NCBI GenBank assembly: GCA_903813345.2
Contig: CAIIXF020000011.1
Span: forward strand, 14,183,754-14,247,753
Direction of reading: 5' to 3'
Length of the DNA stretch: 64,000 nt
Source: Owenia fusiformis
Taxonomy: Eukaryota; Annelida; Polychaeta; Sabellida; Oweniidae
Shown here piece after piece: positions 34,401-43,700 of this stretch (position 1 is its first letter; every line of letters begins with the position of its first letter). Made by a program: the position numbers and the translations under genes. The notes below the pieces were generated by a model, which saw only the letters and a list, made by a program, of their open reading frames with translations, did no database searches and was not told where the DNA came from.

Positions 34401-35080
34401 GAACGCAGTGGCAATTTGTTTGTTGTGATAGCTATATTTTTGCTAACTCGTTCATAAGCAGTCTTTAATAATAATCAGTCTAAACCCGTTTGCAATTAGT
34501 TCTACCTCGTCCTCAATACGTCCTCAGACAGTTCAACTGTTGTAAAAACGTCCCTAGTAGGATTGAAGTACGACGGTTCAGTTCGTAGTACGTCCAGCTC
34601 GTCGTTAGTACGTTGTCACTCGTTCTAATTGTAGAACGTGACGACCACGAGAGCAATTTGAGCATGTTCTAAGTTCTAAAGGACCTTCCCGTTCAAGTAC
34701 GTTCGATGAAGTTTGTAAATAGACCCCAAACGGTTCTAAGTACGTCCTGTCCGTTCTTACACAGTTGAAGCCCGTTTTCGAGAACGTAGTGAGAACTAGT
34801 TTGGTGTGATAGTAGGGTTAGCAATCGGCCATGATCGAACATCAAACGAAAATGGGACAACCGTGGATAAGTTCAGACTAAGGGGCAAAGCCGGGAATGA
34901 ATGATATTTGGAAACATAATTAATTGTGACTTACTTACGCTCTTTGAAGGAAATGATCTTGGTAATGGATGTAGCACAGGTGAATGTTGCGCAGATAATT
35001 CGATGTGTTCAGGGAACGTGTGTGTCTGTATGACAGGGTTTTACAACGTTGATTCGGTGTGCAGATCCGTAAATGGTTAG
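21771..35080 (+). CDS. Mosaic secreted serine protease: sushi-LamG-LamG-trypsin-EGF-like
   Basis: Eleven exons chain in phase: 21771-22490, 24961-25053, 25258-25423, 25671-26143, 26348-27073, 28742-28958, 29681-29952, 30643-30785, 32516-32687, 32987-33169, 34950-35080. They give about 1,097 residues after the missing first exon. Order: hydrophobic leader; Lys-rich helical region (about 20-225); sushi-like module (about 236-271); LamG-type jelly rolls (about 271-483 and 484-725); trypsin domain (about 750-993) with TAAHC, HHDIAI and GDSGGP, so the full triad is present; coiled linker (994-1054); Cys-rich EGF-like tail. By family knowledge the leader and Cys-rich modules imply an extracellular zymogen. 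Its substrate is unknown; immune or clotting-type cascades are only an analogy. The frame meets TAG TAG at 35078, but AATG|gttagt at 35075 could also be a donor, so the 3' end is uncertain. Confidence 0.85.
22647..23280. mobile_element. 634-bp element with CAGGGTGTCCC termini
   Basis: The ends CAGGGTGTCCCGAAAGTATG and its reverse complement begin arms of about 190 bp. TATATG flanks both sides (22641-22646 and 23281-23286), a 6-bp target duplication or a TA duplication within local TATATG. The terminus type is widespread in arthropod and marine invertebrate DNA transposons (general knowledge). No transposase frame. Confidence 0.85.
23474..24251. mobile_element. 778-bp inverted-repeat element
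   Basis: The left end gttacaggactttgctctaa and the right end reading ttagagtacattcttgtaac pair over about 90 bp with mismatches (shared taacaggaaggtggt / accatcttcctgtta). The interior repeats gctctgtgatgtcat. No coding capacity. Confidence 0.75.
24577..24956. repeat. 21-bp minisatellite, 18 units, at a splice acceptor
   Basis: The unit tttttaccctttacMtactcg is repeated 18 times in two variants (C or A at one site). The variant order after the first four units is two identical blocks of seven, so a 147-bp higher-order unit was duplicated. It reads as a 7-residue peptide (FYPLPTR/FYPLHTR) but is intronic: the last unit supplies the pyrimidine-rich tract and AG used by the exon at 24961. Confidence 0.95.
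24961..25053 (+). CDS. Protease exon: sushi-like (CCP) module
   Basis: Acceptor ctcgtttaag|CAAACC, donor TGCCAAC|gtgagt, phase 1 at both ends. Encodes about 31 residues with TYTCECDDTVGFKLVGDAW and a closing ECQ; together with APCS of the previous exon this gives the Cys spacing and GF-L-G core of a short sushi/CCP repeat. The classic final Cys arrangement is not fully visible, so the module may be atypical. Confidence 0.72.
25258..25423 (+). CDS. Protease exon: first half of LamG module 1
   Basis: Acceptor aatttttccag|CAACACC, donor TCATTAAG|gtaaga. The phase completes a proline codon from the previous exon. Begins PVGFWPLNK, the usual opening of LamG-like (Laminin_G_3/pentraxin-type) jelly rolls. 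Confidence 0.82.
25671..26143 (+). CDS. Protease exon: second half of LamG module 1
   Basis: Acceptor gactctttag|AATAG, donor GAAAAG|gtaataag. Residues alternate in beta-strand style (SFTWMIYVKPL, TIVIGGKLND) and the module closes with CVACLKFYIVD and a last Cys near QACRK. The open frame continues three codons into the intron and stops. Confidence 0.85.
26348..27073 (+). CDS. Protease exon: LamG module 2 (single exon)
   Basis: Acceptor catttcttctcag|CCC, donor CATGAAG|gtgagc, phase 1-1. It repeats the module-1 opening as LASWPLNKKYDIKD and carries the WYHCAFSYDGKTG...LYLNG block typical of concanavalin-like LamG domains, ending YNQCHEG. Module 2 is one exon, whereas module 1 is split by an intron. 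Confidence 0.88.
27331..28111. mobile_element. 781-bp inverted-repeat element
   Basis: Termini agagaattttcgttataagt and reverse complement, flanked by ATT on both sides (27328-27330, 28112-28114). The interior has weakly paired tataagtata text but no ORF. Confidence 0.78.
28117..28257. mobile_element. 141-bp palindromic MITE
   Basis: Ends TGCCTTGGTCACAT / TGTGACCAAGGCA. An inner GC-rich pair (ggcgcccggccgattgagt with its complement) makes almost the whole element one hairpin. TAA flanks both sides (28114-28116, 28258-28260). Confidence 0.88.
28281..28673. mobile_element. Long-TIR MITE family 1, compact full copy
   Basis: Ends acagtaaaattttaaatg and its complement, with arms of about 130 bp. 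This is the uninterrupted reference for the copies at 15738-16517 and 17035-17970. The target duplication is unclear. Confidence 0.88.
28742..28958 (+). CDS. Protease exon: activation site and catalytic His
   Basis: Acceptor catataaacag|GTTC, donor GATGAAAG|gtaagt. A Cys-bearing linker (NATCSIQTVQPV) precedes FLR-NVGGIEG, where cleavage after Arg would free the catalytic chain (usual IVGG, here NVGG). CGGSLY and ITAAHC follow, giving the catalytic His. The linker Cys probably pairs with the Cys of PICL in the next exon, as in two-chain clotting and complement proteases. Confidence 0.92.
28966..29065. mobile_element. Pogo-like MITE end abutting a splice donor
   Basis: Begins acagtaaaacctgtataccg seven bases after the donor GT and shares gaacacctcccaat and ccttaaaatgtgaacac text with the family at 51290, 52223, 56735 and 57561. 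No matching right end was seen. Confidence 0.55.
29681..29952 (+). CDS. Protease exon: catalytic Asp
   Basis: Acceptor gtattttcag|AGATAC, donor ACCGGAA|gtaagt. HHDIAIIKLAKCV contains the catalytic Asp; IQPICL and CVALGWGHTG are standard trypsin-fold landmarks. Confidence 0.92.
30095..30519. mobile_element. Degenerate CAGGATGTCC-type element
   Basis: Left caggatgtccaaaaattg and right ttttgggacaccctg are flanked by TA. A second caccctgta terminus lies inside at about 30350, suggesting two overlapping remnants related in terminus to 22647-23280. Confidence 0.55.
30643..30785 (+). CDS. Protease exon: substrate-pocket region
   Basis: Acceptor gttatacag|AGGGTG, donor TGTGGT|gtaagt. Ends with CAGHLGAKKPDTCG, placing Asp six residues before the catalytic Ser of the next exon, the position (189 in chymotrypsin numbering) that selects Arg/Lys. 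Confidence 0.88.
31072..32100. repeat. 162-bp tandem satellite in protease intron
   Basis: The text cttgtctacaggtttccagc recurs at 31142, 31304, 31466, 31628, 31790 and 31952 (period 162). The block is bounded on both sides by ggtacgatattgt (31073, 32083) and opens with a GC-rich gacgggcgggcggg run at 31097-31130. The units are highly similar, so the expansion is young. Confidence 0.92.
32516..32687 (+). CDS. Protease exon: catalytic Ser
   Basis: Acceptor catgtttag|GGTGAC, donor TTGTCTG|gtaagt. GDSGGPLMC supplies the catalytic Ser; SWGKNACG and SAGVYT give Gly at the 216 and 226 positions, which with Asp189 predicts trypsin-like cleavage after Arg/Lys. The domain ends with the usual final helix (HKQWITDV). 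Confidence 0.93.
32987..33169 (+). CDS. Protease exon: Cys-rich start and coiled linker
   Basis: Acceptor atcattacag|ACTGTG, donor GTAACAG|gttcgc, phase 1-1. Encodes CGPSDDYC, then about 45 residues with heptad-like spacing (VLRRFEVLSETIRGI, IATLSESNAEMG). It could mediate self-association. The nearer alternative donor (TACACA|gtaaca) would break the frame of the next exon. Confidence 0.7.
33201..34014. mobile_element. TAACCC-terminated element, copy 1 (814 bp)
   Basis: Ends taacccccctatcacaccaa and its complement ttggtgtgatagtagggtta. The interior is crowded with acgttc/cgttc/cgtcc words and has an internal half-site (tttggtgtgatagc near 33610). Short frames inside are not conserved between copies. 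Confidence 0.88.
34084..34820. mobile_element. TAACCC-terminated element, copy 2 (737 bp)
   Basis: Same orientation and termini as copy 1, 69 bp downstream of it. It lacks a stretch near the left end (after ctcaatctgg) and has scattered small deletions. Direct adjacency suggests tandem duplication rather than independent insertion. Confidence 0.88.
34950..35080 (+). CDS. Protease exon: EGF-like Cys-rich tail and probable stop
   Basis: Acceptor gctctttgaag|GAAATG. Encodes GNGCSTGECCADNSMCSGN then VCVCMTGFYNVDSVC, eight cysteines in an EGF/EB-like arrangement, followed by TAG TAG at 35078. If AATG|gttagt at 35075 is used instead, the gene continues downstream; I found no convincing next exon. 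Confidence 0.68.
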
Positions 35081-35548
35081 TAGTTTGACATTGTCATCTC
35101 ATGTGCCCTTAAGATTAAGATATATAGCCCTGTTTTTGATCTAACATTTAACGTGGAAAAAGTAGTTGGATAGTAACTGTTGGGAAGTGTTCACTGGAGG
35201 CTCGTTCAACACTAGATACGTTGGCATTGGGACTTGGGACTTGGGACTGCAAAGTGTTTCACTTACAGAGATGTTCCATTTAACAAAATTTTCTTTAATT
35301 AAATCCAATATCACGCTTAACTCTAATGTCTGCAGGGAGGGGGGGGGTCAAATTGACCTCCCCTCCGTTTGTAATAGTACTTTTTACTTCTAATTACTGT
35401 AATACTATTGTAGGGTAGAGTTATGGCATTGGAAAGATACATCTGTATGGTAATTAAGGATACCAACAAATGCCAACTCATCAAAACGTAGCTAGATGTG
35501 CCTGTTTCAACAGCAAATTGAAATTGAATCTTGTCAAGAAGTTAATGC

Positions 35549-35554
35549 AATAAA
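35549..35554 (+). promoter_or_regulatory. Candidate poly(A) signal of the protease gene
   Basis: AATAAA about 470 bp after the TAG stop, the first clear one on this strand. Supports, but does not prove, the stop at 35078 as the end. Confidence 0.4.
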
Positions 35555-35904
35555 TACTTTTGTGGTAACCATGGTGTTATGTTTTATCCTAAAATACTAT
35601 GAGTTATATTAAAATCAATGTACGGAGACTGGTTTGCAAAGTTACAGACAGTGAAATGAGTTGAAATGTAGGCATGATATGACACTATTCATTTTTAGCT
35701 CACATCAACTGAACATATATACAGTATGCATATTTGTTGTACTTGTACATCTGTATTGACATTTCGATATGATTATAATAGCTATATGACGCAGAAAGAG
35801 GTCTGTATAAATATAATGATAACTGTTTGTTTATTATATTTGAAAAGAATAATTAATATTAAATCAACATAGTATTGAAGAATATATGTATAGGAAGCAG
35901 GCGC

Positions 35905-36119
35905 GTCGCAGTGGCGGATCCAGATATTAACAGGGGGGGGGGGGGGGATTTTGAGTCTGGAACCAAAAACTGGACCAAAACTGGGGATTAAACTCAAAAT
36001 AACAATATTAGCACCAGAAAATTAAGAGAATTAGATTATCTTATTGAGGGCCGGTAAAATGGTCCTATTTATTTAAGCAATAAGAATATCCCCAGCTCCT
36101 GACCAAGTCCCCCCCCCCC
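35905..36119. repeat. G-run and C-run low-complexity flanking a short motif
   Basis: The motif gtggcggatccag is followed by a run of about 15 G (about 35933-35947), with a C run at about 36110-36119. Similar gtagccag...ggggg text occurs at 45181 and, inverted, at about 47507, so this is the worn end of a dispersed repeat. Confidence 0.5.
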
Positions 36120-36177
36120 AATACAGCCAACAACTCGATCAGGCCTCAGCTTAAAAAACTTATATTTATAGCATGCA

Positions 36178-36835
36178 TGCTTGTTGCATATGGCACGAGC
36201 CCCGTTTCATATGACATGAGGCCTATTTCATATGGCATAAGGCCTAGTTCATGTTGCATAAGGTATATTTCATATGATATAAGCCCTATTTACTATGACA
36301 TGAGGCATATTTCATATGGCATAAGGCCTATTTCATTTGGCACGCGGTGTATTTCATGTTGTATAAGGCCTATTTCATAGGACATAAGCCCTATTTAATA
36401 TGACATGAGGCCTAATTCAAATGGCATGAGGTCTATTTCATATGATATGAGGCCTATTTAATATGATATGAGGTCTATTTCATATTTCATGTGGTCTATT
36501 TCATATGAAATGATTTCATATGGCTTGAGTTCTATTTCACATGGCACGAGACCTATTTCACGGAGGCCGATTTCATATGGCATAAGGCCTGTTCTATATG
36601 GCATGAAACCTATTTCATGTGACATCAGGCCTATTTCATAAAGTATGAGGCCTTTTTCATATGGTATACGGCCTTTGTCATGTGACAGGAGGCCTTTTTC
36701 AGTAACTTAAGGTCTATTTCATGTGGCACGAGTCCTATTTTACATGGCATAATGCCTATTTCATATGTTATGAGGTCTATTTCATGTGGCATGAGGCCTC
36801 TTTCATATGGCATAAGGCCTATTTCATGTGGATAT
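36178..36835. repeat. 21-bp minisatellite, about 30 diverged units
   Basis: Units near ttcatatggcatgaggcctat. The two palindromic words CATATG and AGGCCT recur with drift. Short frames are open on both strands because 21 is a multiple of three; there are no gene signals. Confidence 0.9.
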
Positions 36836-37640
36836 GAGGGATTGAGTTGTAAACCTCCTCCAATGTGTTTCTGTTCCGTTGCATAATCTAAAAGATGGCG
36901 TAACATTTGTAATACATTATATTGAACTTCAGACTTTCTAATAATATACAATTATCAATACATCATCAAAATGATTTATTCCGTTTTCCATATGTATTTT
37001 ATATAATTCGGTTTCAATAAAATAAATCCAACTTAGTGTACCCGAAGTAAACTTGTATTTTTAAGTTTCAATGTTACTTCATCGGTGGCTTATTTCCAAT
37101 ATTCCCCTACAATTTAATATACAAACATGATCCACGATTTTACTTATTGACGGAGTCTCGTTACCACATACAGTAGGACGGCACATTGAAAAAAACCATT
37201 GTTGTTTACCAAACTTTATATCAAAGTGGTGTAGCGATATATGACGTCATCGCACTACTTGTTTCTGGTCCGTTGGCTACCATCTTTATGAGGTCCATTG
37301 AAATGGTAAACATTTAAACATTTGAAAATGAAAGTGACGGATAGAATTCTACCGATCTCTTCTTTCGAACTGTCTCATTTTAATGTTAGAAAAATGCACA
37401 TGAATGAGAGTAAAATGCAATCAAACACGTGAGACTTTCACTCATTTTGTACCCTATATTCGTGCGAAATTAACATTGATTAAACATCGTTTTTTTAAAT
37501 GTCTGAATCGCTTAAAAGTTAAAGTAAATACGATATTTTATAAGTACCAAATATCAATCAGTTCCGATAAAATGCCTTAATTTGTTACATTTTCTGCGAA
37601 AACGGTTGGCATAATTTCGGTAGAAATATGTATTTTATGA
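36836..37640. other. No gene recognised
   Basis: AT-rich sequence between two satellites; no exon with paired splice sites, RNA gene or inverted-repeat element was seen. Confidence 0.45.
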
Positions 37641-39260
37641 CGTTATATGCATGGTTGAATCCAAAAAGTAGCGTCATTCAGAAAATTATCATGTGTGCGT
37701 AAAAGCATGTGGATATTTCATTTTGAGTAACTGAATTATCAAATTGACATATATATTGTCTTTGGAACATCACCTTTACACAGAATTATTTTCATAATGA
37801 TTGCTCGTTTTGTTCCATGATAAATGCAATTTTAGACCTGCAGCTGACTCATATCAAAAATTATTTAGCAATGAGTTCAGGCTCACTGATTTTTAAGATA
37901 GATGAAATGAACAAAAAAGGGAAAGGGTTATGTGTGCGGTAAAGCATGTGGATATTAAACTTTCAATAAATGAATTACAATTTTGATGTTTATATGATCT
38001 GAAGAACATCACCTTTACACATAATTATTTTTATAATAATTGTTCGATTTCTTTCATGATAAACTGCAATTTTAAACCCGACATGTATTAAAGAAGTATC
38101 GGACAATGTATTAAGGCTCACTGATTTTTAGGATGAATAAAATGAGCAAAAGGAAAAAAGGTCACGTGTGCGCAAAAGCGTGTCAGTATTTGGATTTGAA
38201 GAAATGAATTAAAGTTTTGACATTAATATTATTTGTGAAGCATCACCTTAACATAGAATTATTTTTATAATTTTTGCTTGGTTCCTTCCATGAGAAAATG
38301 CAATTATAGACCTGGCACGCGTATCAAAGAAGTATTTGGCAATTGCGTCCAGTCTCTTTGGTTTTCAAGGTAAATTAAATAAGCAGAACTGGAAAAGGTC
38401 ATGTGTGCGTAAATGCGTGTCATTATTTAATTTTGAAGAAATGAATTAATTTTTTGACATTAATATTATTTGTGAAGCATCACCTCTACGCAGAATTATT
38501 TTTATAATTTTTGCTTGGTTCCTTCCATGAGAAAATGCAATTATAGACCTGGTACACGTATCAAGGTTGCATATAGCAATTGCGTTCGGTCTCCTTGGTT
38601 TCCAAGGTAAATGAAATGAGCAAAACTGGAAAAGGTCATGTGTGCTTAAAAGCGTGTGAGTATTTAATTTTTGATAATTCTTTTGACATTTTTGACATTT
38701 ATTATATCTATTGGGAATCATCTTTACACAGAATTATTTTTTGATTCAAATTTAGTTCCTTCTATTAGAAAGGCATGGCTAAGATTGGTTCATATGTATA
38801 ACTGTAATGAGATTTTTATGTTTAAATCGCACAAAAAGAGATAATGTCACATGTGCGTGAATGCATGTCAATATCTTATTTTTAAAACTGAATTATGATT
38901 TTGACATTTTCATAAGCTTTAAACCATTGTCTTTCCACATATTTATTTTCTTAACATGAGAACTTTAAACACGTTCTAAATAAGAAAGGCCAATGTGAGT
39001 TGAATTAAAATTAAAAAAATATTAATTATCTGCGCATTTTCGTTATATTACGTCATATGGGATTTCGTGCTTTAAGTGGGCTGAAGGTGAAGAATGGCAC
39101 GTGTACGAAAACGTTTGTTACCAATTCATCTTTCAAAACACATTTTTATTTTTTACATATCTATGATCTATGATATATAACCTATGTAAAGAATTATTTT
39201 CAAATTAATTGCTAGGTTAATTCAATAAGCAGGTTTCAACATCCCCGTCTATGAATATTG
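37641..39260. repeat. Diverged satellite, units about 237 bp
   Basis: The landmark catgtgtgcgtaaaagc and a following acatcacctttacacagaatt recur near 37691, 37931, 38166, 38403, 38640 and 38851, with a faint unit near 39102. Divergence between units is much higher than in the 162-bp satellite, so this array is old. Confidence 0.8.
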
Positions 39261-40476
39261 ATCTTTTTCAGACAGCAAAGGTAAGTTTAAAACAGAAATA
39301 CTTCTTACAAATCCAAATTACATATTAAACTTAGAATTGTGATCTACGATCTTATGGGTATGTCACAAATTTGATTAGATACATTCGCTCAGCACGCCGT
39401 TAAACATATAATTAACTTTACAAGCGTAACTATAGGTAATTTCGATTTTAGCATGTTCAAGTTCAAGTTCTGTAGTCTCGAGAGTCAAACGATTATCATA
39501 GTTTATTTGGCATGCTTTTAGAATTGGGAAAACAAAGGCAAGGTTTATGTTTTATGAACATTCTGATTTGATAGCAAACTTTATTTTTGAGTGTATTAAA
39601 TCAAATAAAGCTTATTGCGTCGGGACCTGTACGTTCGCCCAATTAAAGGCAAATGTGCCGTCAATTAAATAAACATGCACAGTGGTACACCGTTTTTGGA
39701 AAACATAACACTGATAATAGAAATTCATCAATTGTTATGAAATTTGCACCATCATTAAAAGGAATCTCGAATTTCATGATGACAAAATATCGGATAAATA
39801 TGACAAGAAATAAAAATTTGTTACATTTTTTCCCAAAAAGTTGTAAAATAAAAATAAACTAAAAAAATAATATTTTCACGACAAAAAATAAATAGTTCAA
39901 CTGTTTTGATTCTACATGACGTTTTCAAAGAGTAGAGAGCTAGATTCAAAGCACCGTTCCTGCAAGTTTCAAATGAAAATATTAAAAACTGCGCGAGTAA
40001 GAGGACCGCAACTTTTTATGTCTACACTGTCAAAAACTTGAAATTCCCGTTGTAAAGATATAGTCCCACGCGGAAGTGCACGTCATAAAGCCGATGGGTT
40101 AAGGCAATGTGCCGTCCAACTGATATTGTGGGAGTGGAAGACAGGCAAGGCCAGATATACATGATATTCGACATTTAATAAGGGCTGTCGAGATTGCGGG
40201 CACTCTTCAGATGTGCTACTCATCGACATGATAATAACCACGAAACACAATGTACTGAACTGATAATAGTAAATGCAACAATGGCAATTTTTACATTCGA
40301 TATCTGAAGTTTCAGCTCTGTATCAACTGACATTTATTTGGTATGTTCCATTTGGCATATTCTCGTTGGATGACAAACATGAAAAGTCAAACGAACATCA
40401 AGCTAGACTGAGGAACTGCAATTGAATCGTAAGCGGATGATAATTGCCCAACAATACAATCTTGCATCGGTTAGCG

Positions 40477-40486
40477 TATAAAAAGG
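40477..40486 (+). promoter_or_regulatory. TATA box of the adaptor-like gene
   Basis: TATAAAAAGG lies 146 bp before the ATG at 40632. A start of transcription near 40507-40515 would leave a 5' leader of about 120 bases. An aaaaaggagtga repeat follows directly. Confidence 0.5.
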
Positions 40487-40631
40487 AGTGATAAAAAGGA
40501 GTGATTATATTATTCTAGCTAGTTGGCAATCGTATTGTAAAATTTCACACCTCTTGCACCCCTCACGGTCCACGGGAAACAGTCTTCAGAAAGCCACTTG
40601 ATCCCGGCGTTGTCTGATCGACCTGTGCAAG

Positions 40632-40730
40632 ATGGAGCCTGTTAAGCCGTCGGGCTGCAGCTGGGATAATAACTTTGGGGAGTATAGGGACAAATTGGAC
40701 CGTTCCCTCGGCAAGTTGCGGCGAGATTTG
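40632..40730 (+). CDS. Adaptor-like gene exon 1 (start)
   Basis: 33 codons from ATG to GATTTG|gtgagac, phase 0. GC-richer than its surroundings. The first residues include CSWDNNFGEYRDKLDRSLG, leading into the Leu-rich helix. Confidence 0.75.
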
Positions 40731-43700
40731 GTGAGACACTTTTATTTGTAATCAATACATGGAAGCTGCTAATGGCAATTTAATTGTACCCTTGATACTA
40801 TTCTAGTCTATAATGGTGATGCTTCATTGTGTTTTATGAATATTGTATAACAATTGTATTAGTCTCCTTGCATAGAATATTCAATGATATGAGATCTTGG
40901 TCAACACCGACATGGGGACGGAGTGATTTTTTAAACCAAGAGGTGCATGTCAAGGTCACACTAACATGTCACAATTTTAGCGTGTGAGCTCTCGTTATAT
41001 CTCAGATTTTTATAACTCCGGTAGATAGAGATTAAAATGTCACAAAATGTCAATGGTTTTACATTACTACCGAACTTGTAATAGCTGTATAATTTCTATG
41101 TCTGATATTAGCAATGAAATATCAGTTTATTAATAAATACTTTACTTGATAACAGTTATCTATGGAGATGATGCGTCGTGCTACAATCAAGACTTGTGTG
41201 TTTCGCTTCTGCTTCATCATGTTCATATTCTTAGTGGAAATCTCATTGTGGATTTCATGGTCTTTTATTTGGCGTAAATGGCAAGTGTAATTGCCGTATT
41301 TAGCAAGTTTAATCATAGCCTGTGTTCAATGTGACAATCACGATGAGCTCGTTAGATTGATATAATAGCCATATCTCATGCGTAATGATTATAAAATAGA
41401 CAGAATTATCCCGTTTTCCTGTCTTCGCCCAAGATGACAACGTAACACATTTTGTGTGTACATATTTACACTAGATCGTAACTGAGCTATGGGGTTTCCT
41501 TTTTAGCAAGAGAGACATTAAGTGTCATTTATTAAATCAAATGCTTTTTTGTCACAGTTTTACATGGTACACCTATCTAGCCGTTCCAATTTTATTTTGT
41601 TTTGATTTTTAAGGTCATTTTGCAATCATTTTGAAAAGACGGGCGTCTCATCTTCAATTGAAATGGATTTGGACATATCTGTAATTGTCAATTTTTATCA
41701 GATTCTAAATTCTTTATTTAAATTATAAAAGATCCGAGTATCTTCTGTTCTCACGAGAAAGACTCGTTTGTAGGTAATGTAAGCCGATTTAAATCACAAA
41801 AAGTAATAAATAGTAAAGTATTAATTCTTATTGAACAACCCACGGCCCTCCCAGTTGGATTGATATATTCTTGGCGAGATGTATTACTTTCTAAATGTAT
41901 CCCCAAATTTCAAGTTTGTTCAATCACAAGTTATGGAATGCGTATATCCCCAACTCAGAAAGGTCAAGAGGCCTAGTAGTGATTTATTTTTACAAATGAT
42001 CGGTTGGTTATAATGAGAAAACATAACTCTTTTGAATGATATTTGCATACGGTATTGATTTTACGAATGGTTATGTCATAAATTCAACATATTCACTTCA
42101 TCGAAATTATTTTTGATTCAATGAACATTTCAATACATTTATTGTTTTGGGTTCAGGGGGAATGATCTCAAGCAAGTTTACAATACGTTTTAAGCCGTGT
42201 GTGGTTAAGCTGTTTACTATTGAGATAATCGAACATAATCAACTAAGAAGATAAAGCGCTTGGCTGGTCCGATATACGGACGGGTGGATAAATTCTGAAA
42301 CAGCTGATCGCAATATGATATTCAATCATAAACTTGGTATTTATCAATTTATGTCATATTTTGTACACGGCCCATCGTGGTGACAGTTGGGCTATTTACT
42401 TAGATTTTAGATTATTTATTACTGTGCTTTTCATATAACGTTGACACGAATTGCTGCACCTTTCATGTAACGTTGACACGAATCGCTGCACCTTTCATGT
42501 AACGTTGACACGAATTGCTGCACCTTTCATATAACGTTGACACGAATTGCTGCACCTTTCATGTAACGTTGACACGAATCGCTGCACCTTTCATGTAACG
42601 TTGACACGAATTGCTGCACCTTTCATATAACGTTGACACGAATCAAATTATGTGAGAAATAAATAATGCGTCCGTTGTATAGACAAACCCGGAGTACATA
42701 TACTTTGCTTGGCCTGTTGTCTTAAGTCAATGAACGTCTTGATAGTATTCTAGATCTGTTTTGAGGGAAATCAGAGGCTTTGGAAACTCACAATGATGAT
42801 ACTATATCTAGTATTCATGTATTCATTAAAAAGAGGATCAGGAACATATATCTCTTGTGGAAATAATTGTTGTTTAGCGCTGACCAAAAGCTCTCTAGGG
42901 AGTTTGCAATTTTTAGAAACAAAACAATCCAACCATGAACATGGTATGGGGGGAGGGGTGGCCGAATTTAACGCGTAACGTTTACCGCGCTTCCCTCAGT
43001 TTCATTAATCTTTATTACAAGCGCAATTTTTAAAACAATATTACCAATTGTCATGTGTTCTTTCTCAATAAGTTCTTCAGTCATTTCTCAATAATGTTCT
43101 TTGGGTCACCCTCCTCACAACATGAATGTTTTCAATGTTAATATCCATCACAAAGATATGTCTAGAATATGCCTGTGAAAAAGTTAGAGAGACGTTGCGG
43201 ACAAACTCTCCTGGCCATGTTTGCCGCCACCGACAATTTATAAGTACCCGTACGCCCCGAAAAAGAATATCCTGGTATATTCGGAATACATAAAACATAA
43301 AATAAGGTTAAACTCATTGCATCATAGGAAACAGAAATGACCTCTTAGAAGAAGAGCTAGAGCAATCGAAATGGTCGTAAGTGTTTTTAAGTGTTGGATT
43401 GGGGGTAATCCGTTTTTGGCAGATGACTTTAAAATTTGTTTTGAAATGTAAGTTCGGTTTTAAACTTAAAATTATTTTCATGCCGTGATGTTTCGCGTTG
43501 TGTTATTACCCTCATTTGACATAAAAATAGTTATATAATACTGCTATACATAAAAAATGTGCGAGACAACGAACTTTATCATTACTTTTAACTGTGATGA
43601 ATTTCATTTTGTATAATATATCATATCTACAGGTATTCATGTCAATATTTCCTTATTTTTGTGTTAGATCTTCTAAAAAGCGCATGTAGAATTCTTTTTT

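Noticed and set aside
42428-42643. CRISPR-like 32-bp repeat
   Set aside because: The units abut with no unique spacers and the sequence is eukaryotic.
43325-43378. Exon-like segment reading RNDLLEEELEQSKW
   Set aside because: Acceptor and donor phases do not match either neighbour of the adaptor-like gene, and including it breaks the frame.
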